DNA of 64,000 bases. Source: Bacteroides sp. (GTDB lineage Bacteria; Bacteroidota; Bacteroidia; Bacteroidales; Muribaculaceae). Under the pieces are notes generated by a model. That model saw only the letters and a list, made by a program, of their open reading frames with translations, was not told the DNA's origin and did not search any database. Location: assembly GCA_014801875.1 (NCBI GenBank), contig JAAVDJ010000005.1:1-64000 (forward strand), given 5' to 3'. Position 1 is the first letter of the stretch. Every line of letters starts with the position of its first letter. Of this stretch, positions 1 to 7,845 are shown piece after piece. The position numbers were made by a program, and so were the translations under genes.

Positions 1-98
1 AGCAGGTTGGAGGCAGATTTATTTTTTGTTTTCTCTCCTCTCACAACTCTGGGCGGTCGACGAGCATACAATAGTTAGATAATATGATGCTCAAGTCA

Positions 99-128
99 TA
101 AAAAAAGCAGTCTAAAATTAGACTGCTT
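99..128 (-). terminator. Rho-independent terminator of the tRNA-Gln array
   Basis: On the minus strand a 9-bp perfect stem (AGCAGTCTA paired with TAGACTGCT, four-base loop) is followed directly by a run of T. It lies just past the last tRNA-Gln gene, so it should end the array transcript. Confidence 0.85.
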
Positions 129-131
129 CAG

Positions 132-202
132 TTGCCTTGGAAAGACTCGAACTCTCACAAACGGAACCAGAATCCGGTGTGCTACCATTACACCACAAGG
201 CA
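132..202 (-). tRNA. tRNA-Gln (anticodon CTG), third gene of the array
   Basis: The minus strand folds as a 71-nt cloverleaf. It has a 7-bp acceptor stem (TGCCTTG/CAAGGCA, discriminator A), D-arm, anticodon loop TTCTGGT giving anticodon CTG (reads CAG), four-base variable loop, and a T-arm with loop TTCGAGT. The 3' CCA is not encoded. The anticodon stem has a C27-U43 mismatch shared by all three copies. It is the last gene before the terminator and is identical in sequence to the other two copies. Confidence 0.95.
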
Positions 203-237
203 GGACAACTTCTCTATTGAAGTGCTTGATTATTTAG

Positions 238-308
238 TTGCCTTGGAAAGACTCGAACTCTCACAAACGGAACCAGAATCCGGTGTGCTACCATTACACC
301 ACAAGGCA
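238..308 (-). tRNA. tRNA-Gln (anticodon CTG), second gene of the array
   Basis: This is a 71-nt cloverleaf identical to the copies at 132 and 344 and placed exactly 106 bp from each. The anticodon is CTG and CCA is not encoded. The 35-bp spacers on either side are almost identical and carry a 5-bp hairpin with an AATAGA loop just 5' of the tRNA on the transcribed strand. Confidence 0.95.
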
Positions 309-343
309 GAATAACTTCTCTATTGAAGTGTTTGATTATTTAG

Positions 344-414
344 TTGCCTTGGAAAGACTCGAACTCTCACAAACGGAACCAGAATCCGGTGTGCTACCAT
401 TACACCACAAGGCA
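344..414 (-). tRNA. tRNA-Gln (anticodon CTG), first gene of the array
   Basis: This is a 71-nt cloverleaf identical to the other two copies and nearest to the promoter at 454-484. The leader between promoter and tRNA holds a hairpin (AAACGC, loop AATAGA, GCGTTT), the counterpart of the spacer hairpins. All three genes are probably made as one precursor and trimmed. Confidence 0.95.
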
Positions 415-453
415 ATAATTACAAACGCTCTATTGCGTTTCGTTTTGACGTTG

Positions 454-484
454 CAAAATTACTGCTTCTTTTTGAAATGGCAAA
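454..484 (-). promoter_or_regulatory. Bacteroidota-type promoter of the tRNA-Gln array
   Basis: On the minus strand TTTG is followed by exactly 19 bases and TAATTTTG. This matches the Bacteroidota primary sigma factor consensus (TTTG, about 19 bases, TAnnTTTG). Transcription should start about 30 bases before the first tRNA. Confidence 0.85.
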
Positions 485-524
485 ATTTTTACCAATAAAT
501 TTTTTGATAAAAATTTTGCCATTT
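475..524. repeat. 17-bp perfect inverted repeat next to the tRNA promoter
   Basis: The arms at 475-491 and 508-524 are perfect reverse complements (AAATGGCAAAATTTTTA) around a 16-base AT-only-like loop. The left arm covers the -33 element of the tRNA promoter. It lies downstream of the large minus-strand gene, so it may serve as that gene's terminator even though no T-run follows the hairpin. Confidence 0.75.
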
Positions 525-577
525 AATGTAATAACAGAAAAGATAGCAATAATATTCTGATTGTCAGTCAAAAAATA

Positions 578-3500
578 TTATTCGATATGAGCAAGTGGAT
601 TTATTAATTTTTCTATCCTTTCCTCAATGCTTAATGTGCCGTCACCCTGCGGAAGAGACACACCATAGAACCTTGTATCCTTATCAATAGCGTCAGAATC
701 AAAAAATCCTATTTTATCTACTGATACAATCTCTTGTGCAATTATTCGATGCTGTTGATCACACAGAGGCTGTCCTGAGGCCGTAAGCTCTACATTGGAT
801 TGTATCTTGGATAGTTTGTCAATTCGATAGAAGAGTGACCCGAATGAGGCCTCAATTACACTTAACAGATAGTCATTTGATCCTGCCACATTCACAAAGT
901 CCAATACGCCACCTTTTTTAAGGTTTCTCCATTCCTTTTTATTAAGACGATCGAAAATATTCATCGGTATCCGGACTATATTACCATCTGAATAAGTGAG
1001 AAGCACATATGAATTTAGTTCTTTATCCCTTATTGCGAGCGCGAGTCGGCAGTCCGGTTCAAATTCTATGAATTGATCATCTATGGAAGTAAAGACTTTG
1101 GCCCCTTTCATAAAATGAATGTACAAAACCGGAGATGCAAAGTTACTCTCATAGGAATGAAGAACATTAAGACGGTGTCTGCCTGTGGTAATCTTGGTTA
1201 TTTCCTGAGTATCAGCTTCTACGTCTGAACCATCCAATATAATGTTCCCGGCTTCTTGTTCCAATGCCTTCTCTTGGATTTGATCCATTTTTTTTGAGAT
1301 AGACATCAGTTGTTGAGATTTATCGCCTACATTTTTCATTCCCAACAGTGCCATTTGCAACTGATAGTTATGACTTCTGCTTTTTATGAAAGCAGCCCGT
1401 TCCTCATCAAGACGTGGTTTTGTTGTGGAACTTGAGCGAACATAAATCACACCGTCAAGTTCGACAGGAATCTCAACCGGAAGTATGGTGACAACGATGA
1501 CTCCTTTCTTCGATTCAGGATCTTGTGAAATTTCCCAATGATCTTTCGCATGGCTTGGCATTGTCCTGTCAAGATGGTTCTGGAGATCTACGATCATACC
1601 ATCTATCGTTGGTTTCATACCATGGCTTTTTCTGTATGCGAGGTCATCATCAAGGCCATTTTCATAACCGGAATCATTCACACCTATAAAAAGAGTTCCA
1701 CCTCGCGCGTTCATGAAACCACAAATAGTGTGGACAATCTCAAACATTTGTTCTTTTACCTCCGGGCGGCTCCCTCCGTGGGTAGAGTATATGATACTGC
1801 TCTTAAATTCCACTGTCTGCGATTCATCTCCATAATATTTTGAGGATGGGGTAGTGCTATTAACGTTTAGAAGTGTGGAAATCTCTTTCATTATTTCCTT
1901 ACGTGTCTTTTCCATACCCTTTGGCAACATATTATAGGAAAGTACCAAAGAAGCCAGTTGTCCCTCAGTTTCGTTTCTGGGAGATTTCCTTACAGTCCAT
2001 AGCCAATTCGATTTCTCATTATTTTCAAGATCTGCGACAATTTTCAGCCTTGTGTGCAGACGTTCAAGCATAGGCGTTTTCTTAACCAAATTCTCGCATC
2101 GACTTAATTCCTCGGTATTTATTCTTTGGTTTTTGCCGAAATCCTGTAGCAGCTGAAGAAGATCCATGTGTGTAGTGACCTCTTGTAGGAGAGCTGTTTC
2201 TTCTGCAAGTTTACATAAGATAGATGCCATCCCGAGATAGTTCACAGCTTTGAGGTATTCAGTCTCAGAATATGCTCTGCGCTGATACATATATATCAAC
2301 TCCAAAAGTTCTTCCTTAGACATCACTTCTTCAGTTTCCCTAACCTCGAAATTATCACTTTCATCATCCGCCGGCACTTCTCCAAGACCTTGCATTAGAT
2401 TGAATAGACATAAAGATTTTTGTATGGCAGAGGGAAGGTTTTCTTGATTATCTGATAATTCTCCTATGAAGAACTGTGTGGTGGTGTTGGAACGATCTGG
2501 TTCGATATACCTAACTCTTACGAGCATTCCCTGACAGAGATGAGCCGTAGAATCATCACAGGCAACTTTGTATGTGGATCCTCTTTCAGTAAGACATAAC
2601 CATGCATTATTATTTCTGTCGAGATAAGTGACAATGGCAATATTCTCATCCCCTGGATTAGACGTCTCAAGGAGATAATCCTCTATCTGAGATTTCATAT
2701 AGAATTCCAGGGAATCACCATTCTTATAAGCAAAGGCATTAAAGATAAGAGGAGTGTCGTCATCTGTCATTGCGAACCTTAGAGATCCGTCATAGTTTGC
2801 AGGGATATCTTGGTCTGATAACCATCCTAACATATGATAAGCATCGCAGGGCATCCATCCCTCACCATAGAATAAATCATCTACTATTGTACAATGGAAC
2901 TGGAGTCGCTGACGATCGCGTGCGTGTTCATTAATCCTTACCTTATCAATAATGACTCTTACTTCCTCTCCATCAGGTAAGGATTTTTCTATTCTTTCAC
3001 CTGCAGTCTGATCTGCACCGAAGATAGACCATGCGATATCATCCCATAATTTACGATAAATTCTTATATCCTTTGTTTTTCTTATGTTGGAAGAAAAAAG
3101 TGGATCTGCGAGAGAAACAGTAGGGGGGAGCCAGTCAAAAATATTATTTGGAACAACTGTAGTAGAAGGATCAGCGTTTCTTGCAATGACACTTATCCCG
3201 TCGGGACGCAGCTGCACATCAGCCTTAGATGTGGAATAGGTTTTAACCACCACATCTCTGTCTTCACCTTCAAGATTGGGGTGAGAAGATTTTTCGATGA
3301 GTAGGGTAGAGTGTTCAGTATCATCCCATGAAAATTCATTCGGAAAATCTATGCCGAGGAGCGCTTCCACACCTTTATTTAAAAGTGTATTTACATTTCC
3401 CGGATTAAGATAAGAGATATATCTGTAGAGCATTGCCCGGTTGAGACAAAGATCTATATTGTCCGAATCTTTAGCAAGAAGTCTTTGCACAGCTATGGCC

Positions 3501-4645
3501 AGTATCATGCGAATTATAGACTTATTTTCACCGCTTAAATCACTCGTCGGGAGTAAATTGATTTGTTGACAATTTTCTTCGATGAAAATCTGAAGTTGAT
3601 CAACTAATGCGGGACGGAAAGGATCAGACTGCCAGTTGGTAATTTCCCAATTGTGGAGCGTTTCAAAAAGCTCACCCATTCGGGTATTTATAAGCTCGGG
3701 ACAAAGTTTCAGAATTGTCATCATGATTCTGAACTGCTTTGACGGTTTATAAAGATAACCTGCTTCCTTCAAGCGCCCGAACATTTTATCAATAAATTCT
3801 TCATGGGTGTTCTCAAGAATTCTGGTGGTTGCCAAACTATATTGGGAGAATAATTCCACATAATTTGACAAACGAGCCTGTAGTTCGGTGCGTTGTTCAA
3901 TGTTGCAAGCCCTTAGATAATCTGATTCTTCAATTATATAAAGAGCAAGACGACGGGCAATATCCATCTTCGCATCTACGCGAGCTAATTTTCTTAAATC
4001 ATCTTTGCAATCAATAAGCCAGGAGGTGATTGATTTGGTGCATGCTTGTAAAAGATCAAGAATCCAGTTAGGGTCAGAATCATAATATTTTGCAAGCACT
4101 CCCTCAAACTCAGGAATACGCTCCATTAATTTGAGAAAGTAGGAGGGTTGGGATTTAATTTTCAGTAGCTCAAACCATTGAGATATGTCATAAAAGTCTA
4201 TAGGAAGTTTTGTGCTTAAGGTTCCCACATATTTTAAAGAGACCTTGACGCCATTTATCCTTACAATCTTACATTTAATTCTGCTTCCCTTGGTCAAGGA
4301 TTGCGGAGCGTTGTAAAGTTTGAAACATAGGCCGTGATCATCTTCAATCTCATATTGGGGCACATTGTCTGTCTTAATGGACTTGACAACAAAATTATAA
4401 TCCTTTCCTTCCTCATAAAAATTATTAATAAATAAGGAAATATCTTGTCCCAGGGTTAGAGGGAAAAGTGATTTAACATAGCAATTTATAAAGTCGGGGA
4501 GAGGTTGATTCTGCTGGAATTTAAATTTCAGCAGTGAGAATTCAACGTTATCATCCGTCTTAACTTTATAGTACTTTTTTGTTGATGATTCTTTAAGAAT
4601 CTTGAAGCTGTAAGAGCTTCCTTGTCGTAATTCTGTTGAAAGCAT
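578..4645 (-). CDS. Large multidomain protein with Schlafen AlbA_2 domain
   Basis: This 1355-residue protein is of unknown function. Residues about 935-1085 match the Schlafen AlbA_2 nucleic-acid-binding family: VEFKSS near 943, GGTLFIGVND near 982, and YVRSSSTTKPR near 1067. The first 145 residues look like two small beta-rich OB/S1-like domains, and two more such segments lie before the AlbA_2 domain (for example the stretch containing EEVRVIIDKVRI). Mostly helical regions separate them. After AlbA_2 comes a short coiled-coil-like segment and a beta-rich tail with repeated LL-x-x-x-G-x-I-x-R-I patterns. There is no signal peptide or membrane segment, so it should be cytoplasmic. The gene stands alone between a tRNA array and uvrA. 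The AlbA_2 call is good; the OB-like domains are my reading of pattern only; the function is unknown. Confidence 0.8.
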   Translation of the reverse strand: MLSTELRQGSSYSFKILKESSTKKYYKVKTDDNVEFSLLKFKFQQNQPLPDFINCYVKSLFPLTLGQDISLFINNFYEEGKDYNFVVKSIKTDNVPQYEIEDDHGLCFKLYNAPQSLTKGSRIKCKIVRINGVKVSLKYVGTLSTKLPIDFYDISQWFELLKIKSQPSYFLKLMERIPEFEGVLAKYYDSDPNWILDLLQACTKSITSWLIDCKDDLRKLARVDAKMDIARRLALYIIEESDYLRACNIEQRTELQARLSNYVELFSQYSLATTRILENTHEEFIDKMFGRLKEAGYLYKPSKQFRIMMTILKLCPELINTRMGELFETLHNWEITNWQSDPFRPALVDQLQIFIEENCQQINLLPTSDLSGENKSIIRMILAIAVQRLLAKDSDNIDLCLNRAMLYRYISYLNPGNVNTLLNKGVEALLGIDFPNEFSWDDTEHSTLLIEKSSHPNLEGEDRDVVVKTYSTSKADVQLRPDGISVIARNADPSTTVVPNNIFDWLPPTVSLADPLFSSNIRKTKDIRIYRKLWDDIAWSIFGADQTAGERIEKSLPDGEEVRVIIDKVRINEHARDRQRLQFHCTIVDDLFYGEGWMPCDAYHMLGWLSDQDIPANYDGSLRFAMTDDDTPLIFNAFAYKNGDSLEFYMKSQIEDYLLETSNPGDENIAIVTYLDRNNNAWLCLTERGSTYKVACDDSTAHLCQGMLVRVRYIEPDRSNTTTQFFIGELSDNQENLPSAIQKSLCLFNLMQGLGEVPADDESDNFEVRETEEVMSKEELLELIYMYQRRAYSETEYLKAVNYLGMASILCKLAEETALLQEVTTHMDLLQLLQDFGKNQRINTEELSRCENLVKKTPMLERLHTRLKIVADLENNEKSNWLWTVRKSPRNETEGQLASLVLSYNMLPKGMEKTRKEIMKEISTLLNVNSTTPSSKYYGDESQTVEFKSSIIYSTHGGSRPEVKEQMFEIVHTICGFMNARGGTLFIGVNDSGYENGLDDDLAYRKSHGMKPTIDGMIVDLQNHLDRTMPSHAKDHWEISQDPESKKGVIVVTILPVEIPVELDGVIYVRSSSTTKPRLDEERAAFIKSRSHNYQLQMALLGMKNVGDKSQQLMSISKKMDQIQEKALEQEAGNIILDGSDVEADTQEITKITTGRHRLNVLHSYESNFASPVLYIHFMKGAKVFTSIDDQFIEFEPDCRLALAIRDKELNSYVLLTYSDGNIVRIPMNIFDRLNKKEWRNLKKGGVLDFVNVAGSNDYLLSVIEASFGSLFYRIDKLSKIQSNVELTASGQPLCDQQHRIIAQEIVSVDKIGFFDSDAIDKDTRFYGVSLPQGDGTLSIEERIEKLINPLAHIE

Positions 4646-4895
4646 AAAATTAGTATTTAAGAGTAATGAAGAGAAAAATATAGCACTCTAAATTAATCAG
4701 CACCAAAATTAATAAATTTTTTAATTCAAAAAGAAAATTTATTCAAATAAAAATAAATCTGAGGAGAGGTTGGTATAAAAATTTATTTTATAGTATCCTA
4801 TTTAACATAATATAGATTATGGATAAATAGATATAACCAATTATTTAATAATTTATTCTTATGGCCGGTTAGTCAAATTTCCTGAAAATCTTGAT

Positions 4896-4919
4896 GCGCT
4901 TAAAAAGCGCTGATTTTTT
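4896..4919 (+). terminator. Terminator-like hairpin facing the plus strand
   Basis: GCGCTT and AAGCGC form a 6-bp stem with an AAA loop, followed by TGATTTTTT on the plus strand. No plus-strand gene lies upstream for more than 4 kb, so what it would terminate is unknown. It could block readthrough into uvrA or end a small antisense RNA. Confidence 0.4.
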
Positions 4920-4926
4920 GCGAATA

Positions 4927-4962
4927 CAAAAATAACACTGAAATTATCAATTTCAGTGTTAT
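4927..4962 (-). terminator. Rho-independent terminator of uvrA
   Basis: A 14-bp perfect stem (ATAACACTGAAATT at 4932-4945 with its complement at 4949-4962) has a three-base loop and, on the minus strand, a following T-run. It sits 37 bases past the uvrA stop. Confidence 0.85.
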
Positions 4963-4998
4963 CCTGAGATCTATATCTTTTATTATTTTGACTTCACC

Positions 4999-7833
4999 TC
5001 ACATTCCTAATTCTGCCTTCAAAAATTTTGCAGTGTGAGAAGATGTCAATGCTATTTCTTCCGGTGTCCCGGTTGAAAGAATCTGGCCGCCGTCTCGGCC
5101 TCCTTCTGGACCAACATCGATGATATGGTCTGCACATTTGATTACATCAAGATTATGCTCTATCACAACGATAGTATTTCCTTTCTCCGTTAACTTATTG
5201 ATTACTTTCAGAAGTACTCTGATGTCTTCGAAATGTAGACCTGTCGTTGGTTCATCAAGGATAAACAAGGTATTTCCTGTATCCTTTTTGGCCAGTTCCG
5301 TTGCCAGTTTCACACGTTGATTCTCCCCTCCGCTTAGTGTGCTTGATGGCTGTCCAAGTTTTATATATCCGAGTCCGATTTCCTGGAGAACTTTTATTTT
5401 CTTATAAATCGAAGGAACATTGACAAAAAAATCAACAGCCTGGTCAACTGTCATATCCAGAACATCTGATATTGACTTCCCTTTGAAACGAACTTCAAGA
5501 GTCTCTCGATTATATCTTTTCCCGTGGCATGACTCACATGGCACAAGTACATCCGGAAGAAAGTTCATCTCAATAGTTCTATAGCCATTACCCTTACATT
5601 CCTCACATCTTCCTCCAGCTACATTAAAGGAAAATCTCCCGGGTTTATATCCTCTGATTTTAGAATCCGGAAGCTCTACGAAAAGTTTACGTATGTCAGT
5701 GAAAACACCTGTATAAGTAGCAGGATTTGAACGTGGTGATCGTCCGAGTGGTGATTGATCTACAGTGACAATTTTGTCGACATTCTCGAGTCCTATCGCT
5801 TCTTTGTATGGAAGTGGAGCTGTCGCAGACCTATAAAATTTCTGGCTAAGAATTGGCTGTAGAGTTCCGTTTATTAGAGATGACTTCCCACTGCCACTCA
5901 CACCGGTTATGCAGATGAACTTTCCAAGAGGAATAGTAAGGTCAACATTCTTCAGGTTATGTCCGGATGCACCAATAATCTGAAGTGTTTTTCCATTACC
6001 GGCTCTTCGTTCCTTAGGCAATTCTATTGTCCTGTCTCCGGTTAGATATTGGGATGTCAAAGTGCCTTTCTTTTTCAAATCGCATACTTCTCCTTGAAAC
6101 ATTACCTCTCCCCCATTTTTACCGGCACCCGGACCAATATCAATAATATAATCCGCCTCTTCCATAATATCTTTATCGTGCTCAACGACGATTACTGAAT
6201 TTCCGGCGTCTCTAAGTTGTTTCAAGCTATTTATTAAACGTGCATTATCTCGCTGATGAAGTCCGATAGATGGTTCATCAAGGATATACAGGACATTTAC
6301 AAGTTTAGATCCTATCTGAGTTGCCAATCGTATGCGTTGACTTTCCCCACCACTGAGAGAGGCACTGTTCCTATTCAAAGAAAGATAATCAAGCCCCACA
6401 TCAAGAAGGAACCTCAGCCTACTGTTGATTTCTTTAAGAATTTCATCTGCTACTTTCTTCTGTGCAGGTTTAAATTTGTCAGCAAGAGAAGATGTCCATT
6501 CATATAGCTCGTGAATATCCATATGTGAGACATCAGCAATATTCTTACCATCTATGTAGTAATGTAGAGAGACTTCATTTAGTCTGTCCCCATGGCAGAC
6601 CGGACACACTATTTTTGAAAAATATGAATTTATATTTTTCTTATTCCCTTCAACATTATCCTCAGAAATTTGGTTCTCAAGAAATTTAACTAACCCCTCA
6701 TAATTTTGTGCATAATGGGATGTGGACAGAGTAGAATTCTGGATGTCGAGCTTCTGATCACTACCGTTAAGAATATCGTCAATTGCTTCTTGTGGAAGAG
6801 ATGATAAAGGAGACTTAATAGTTGCACCATACTGTTTGCAGATCGCATCAATTTGCCAAAATATGAGAGAGTTCTTATATTTTCCCAAAGGCACTATTCC
6901 TCCATCATAGATTGATAGTTTTTTGTCAGGCATTACCTTCTCTTCATCCACAATATAAACTTCTCCCAATCCCTTGCATTTAGGACAATATCCTTGAGGA
7001 GAATTAAAGGAAAAATTATGTGGTGCTGGTTCAGGGTATGATATTCCATTTTCTGAATCCATCAATAATAAACTGTAATGGCGGATCTTATTAGAGTCCA
7101 TGTCAAGCACCATCATTTGTTTGTCTCCCTGTTTGAGCGCCTCTTCTACAGATGTACGTAATCTTTGGATATCGTTCTCTTTCACTCTTAGACGATCAAT
7201 AACTAATTCTATGGAATGGTTTTTATAACGATCAAGTTTCATTCCATAATTCAGCTCCTTCATTTCTCCGTCAATTCTGACATGAAGGTATCCCTTTTTA
7301 CGTAACGTTTCGAATAGCTCTTTATAATGGCCTTTTCTATTCTTTACCAATGGAGCGAGAATCTGTACTTTTCTATCACTATATTTATCCAGGAGAAGAG
7401 ATATAATTTTATCCTTTGTATACTTCACCATTGGTTTGCCGGAAATGTAGCTTCTTGCTTCACCCAGACGTGCAAATAGTAATCTAAAGAAGTCATATAT
7501 TTCTGTCGTAGTTCCTATAGTGCTACGTGGATTCTTATTTACCGTTTTCTGCTCAATGCTTATTACCGGACTCAGTCCTGTTATCTTATCTACGTCAGGT
7601 CGTTCAAGATTTCCCAACATATTACGTGCATACGCTGAAAAGGTCTCTATATATCGTCTTTGGCCTTCTGCAAATATTGTGTCAAATGCTAATGAGGATT
7701 TCCCGCATCCACTGAGTCCTGTGACAACAGTTAGTTTATTATGAGGAATGGAAACATCAATATTCTTTAAATTGTGTACTCTCGCTCCTAAGACTTCGAC
7801 ACTCTCGCTTTGGTTATGTATGTTTCTATGCAT
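4999..7833 (-). CDS. uvrA: Excinuclease ABC subunit A
   Basis: This is the damage-sensing ATPase of nucleotide excision repair, working with UvrB (42.6 kb here) and UvrC. At 944 residues it is the usual length. It has two ABC ATPase halves with Walker A motifs GLSGCGKSS and GVSGSGKSS, signatures LSGGESQR and LSGGENQR, and LDEPSIGLH/LDEPTTGLH Walker B regions. The C-terminal zinc finger is complete (CEEC ... CESC). The first zinc finger keeps only its second pair (CPKC near residue 283). The place of the first pair, near residue 256, reads MDSENGISYPEP with no cysteine. It lies 12 bp downstream of the T9SS cargo gene, so the two are probably cotranscribed. Because Bacteroidales can carry more than one UvrA, this may be the second, variant type. 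Confidence 0.95.
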   Translation of the reverse strand: MHRNIHNQSESVEVLGARVHNLKNIDVSIPHNKLTVVTGLSGCGKSSLAFDTIFAEGQRRYIETFSAYARNMLGNLERPDVDKITGLSPVISIEQKTVNKNPRSTIGTTTEIYDFFRLLFARLGEARSYISGKPMVKYTKDKIISLLLDKYSDRKVQILAPLVKNRKGHYKELFETLRKKGYLHVRIDGEMKELNYGMKLDRYKNHSIELVIDRLRVKENDIQRLRTSVEEALKQGDKQMMVLDMDSNKIRHYSLLLMDSENGISYPEPAPHNFSFNSPQGYCPKCKGLGEVYIVDEEKVMPDKKLSIYDGGIVPLGKYKNSLIFWQIDAICKQYGATIKSPLSSLPQEAIDDILNGSDQKLDIQNSTLSTSHYAQNYEGLVKFLENQISEDNVEGNKKNINSYFSKIVCPVCHGDRLNEVSLHYYIDGKNIADVSHMDIHELYEWTSSLADKFKPAQKKVADEILKEINSRLRFLLDVGLDYLSLNRNSASLSGGESQRIRLATQIGSKLVNVLYILDEPSIGLHQRDNARLINSLKQLRDAGNSVIVVEHDKDIMEEADYIIDIGPGAGKNGGEVMFQGEVCDLKKKGTLTSQYLTGDRTIELPKERRAGNGKTLQIIGASGHNLKNVDLTIPLGKFICITGVSGSGKSSLINGTLQPILSQKFYRSATAPLPYKEAIGLENVDKIVTVDQSPLGRSPRSNPATYTGVFTDIRKLFVELPDSKIRGYKPGRFSFNVAGGRCEECKGNGYRTIEMNFLPDVLVPCESCHGKRYNRETLEVRFKGKSISDVLDMTVDQAVDFFVNVPSIYKKIKVLQEIGLGYIKLGQPSSTLSGGENQRVKLATELAKKDTGNTLFILDEPTTGLHFEDIRVLLKVINKLTEKGNTIVVIEHNLDVIKCADHIIDVGPEGGRDGGQILSTGTPEEIALTSSHTAKFLKAELGM

Positions 7834-7845
7834 GTTAAAATATTA

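Larger units (their letters stand above)
4646..4998. other. Intergenic region with two hairpins, no gene
   Basis: These 353 AT-rich bases lie between the AlbA_2 gene and the end of uvrA. They hold the uvrA terminator (4927-4962), a second hairpin oriented as a plus-strand terminator (4896-4919), and a TAATTTTG box on the minus strand at 4704-4711. That box could be the -7 element for the AlbA_2 gene, but its only upstream TTTG is 15 bases away, which is too close for the consensus. I see no coding potential. Confidence 0.6.

Noticed and set aside
132-498. Two open frames and a regular repeat over the first 500 bases, resembling a short coding gene or CRISPR-like array.
   Set aside because: The repeats are tRNA-Gln cloverleaves on the minus strand; the open frames are translations of tRNA sequence. 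There is no CRISPR repeat/spacer pattern and no cas gene.
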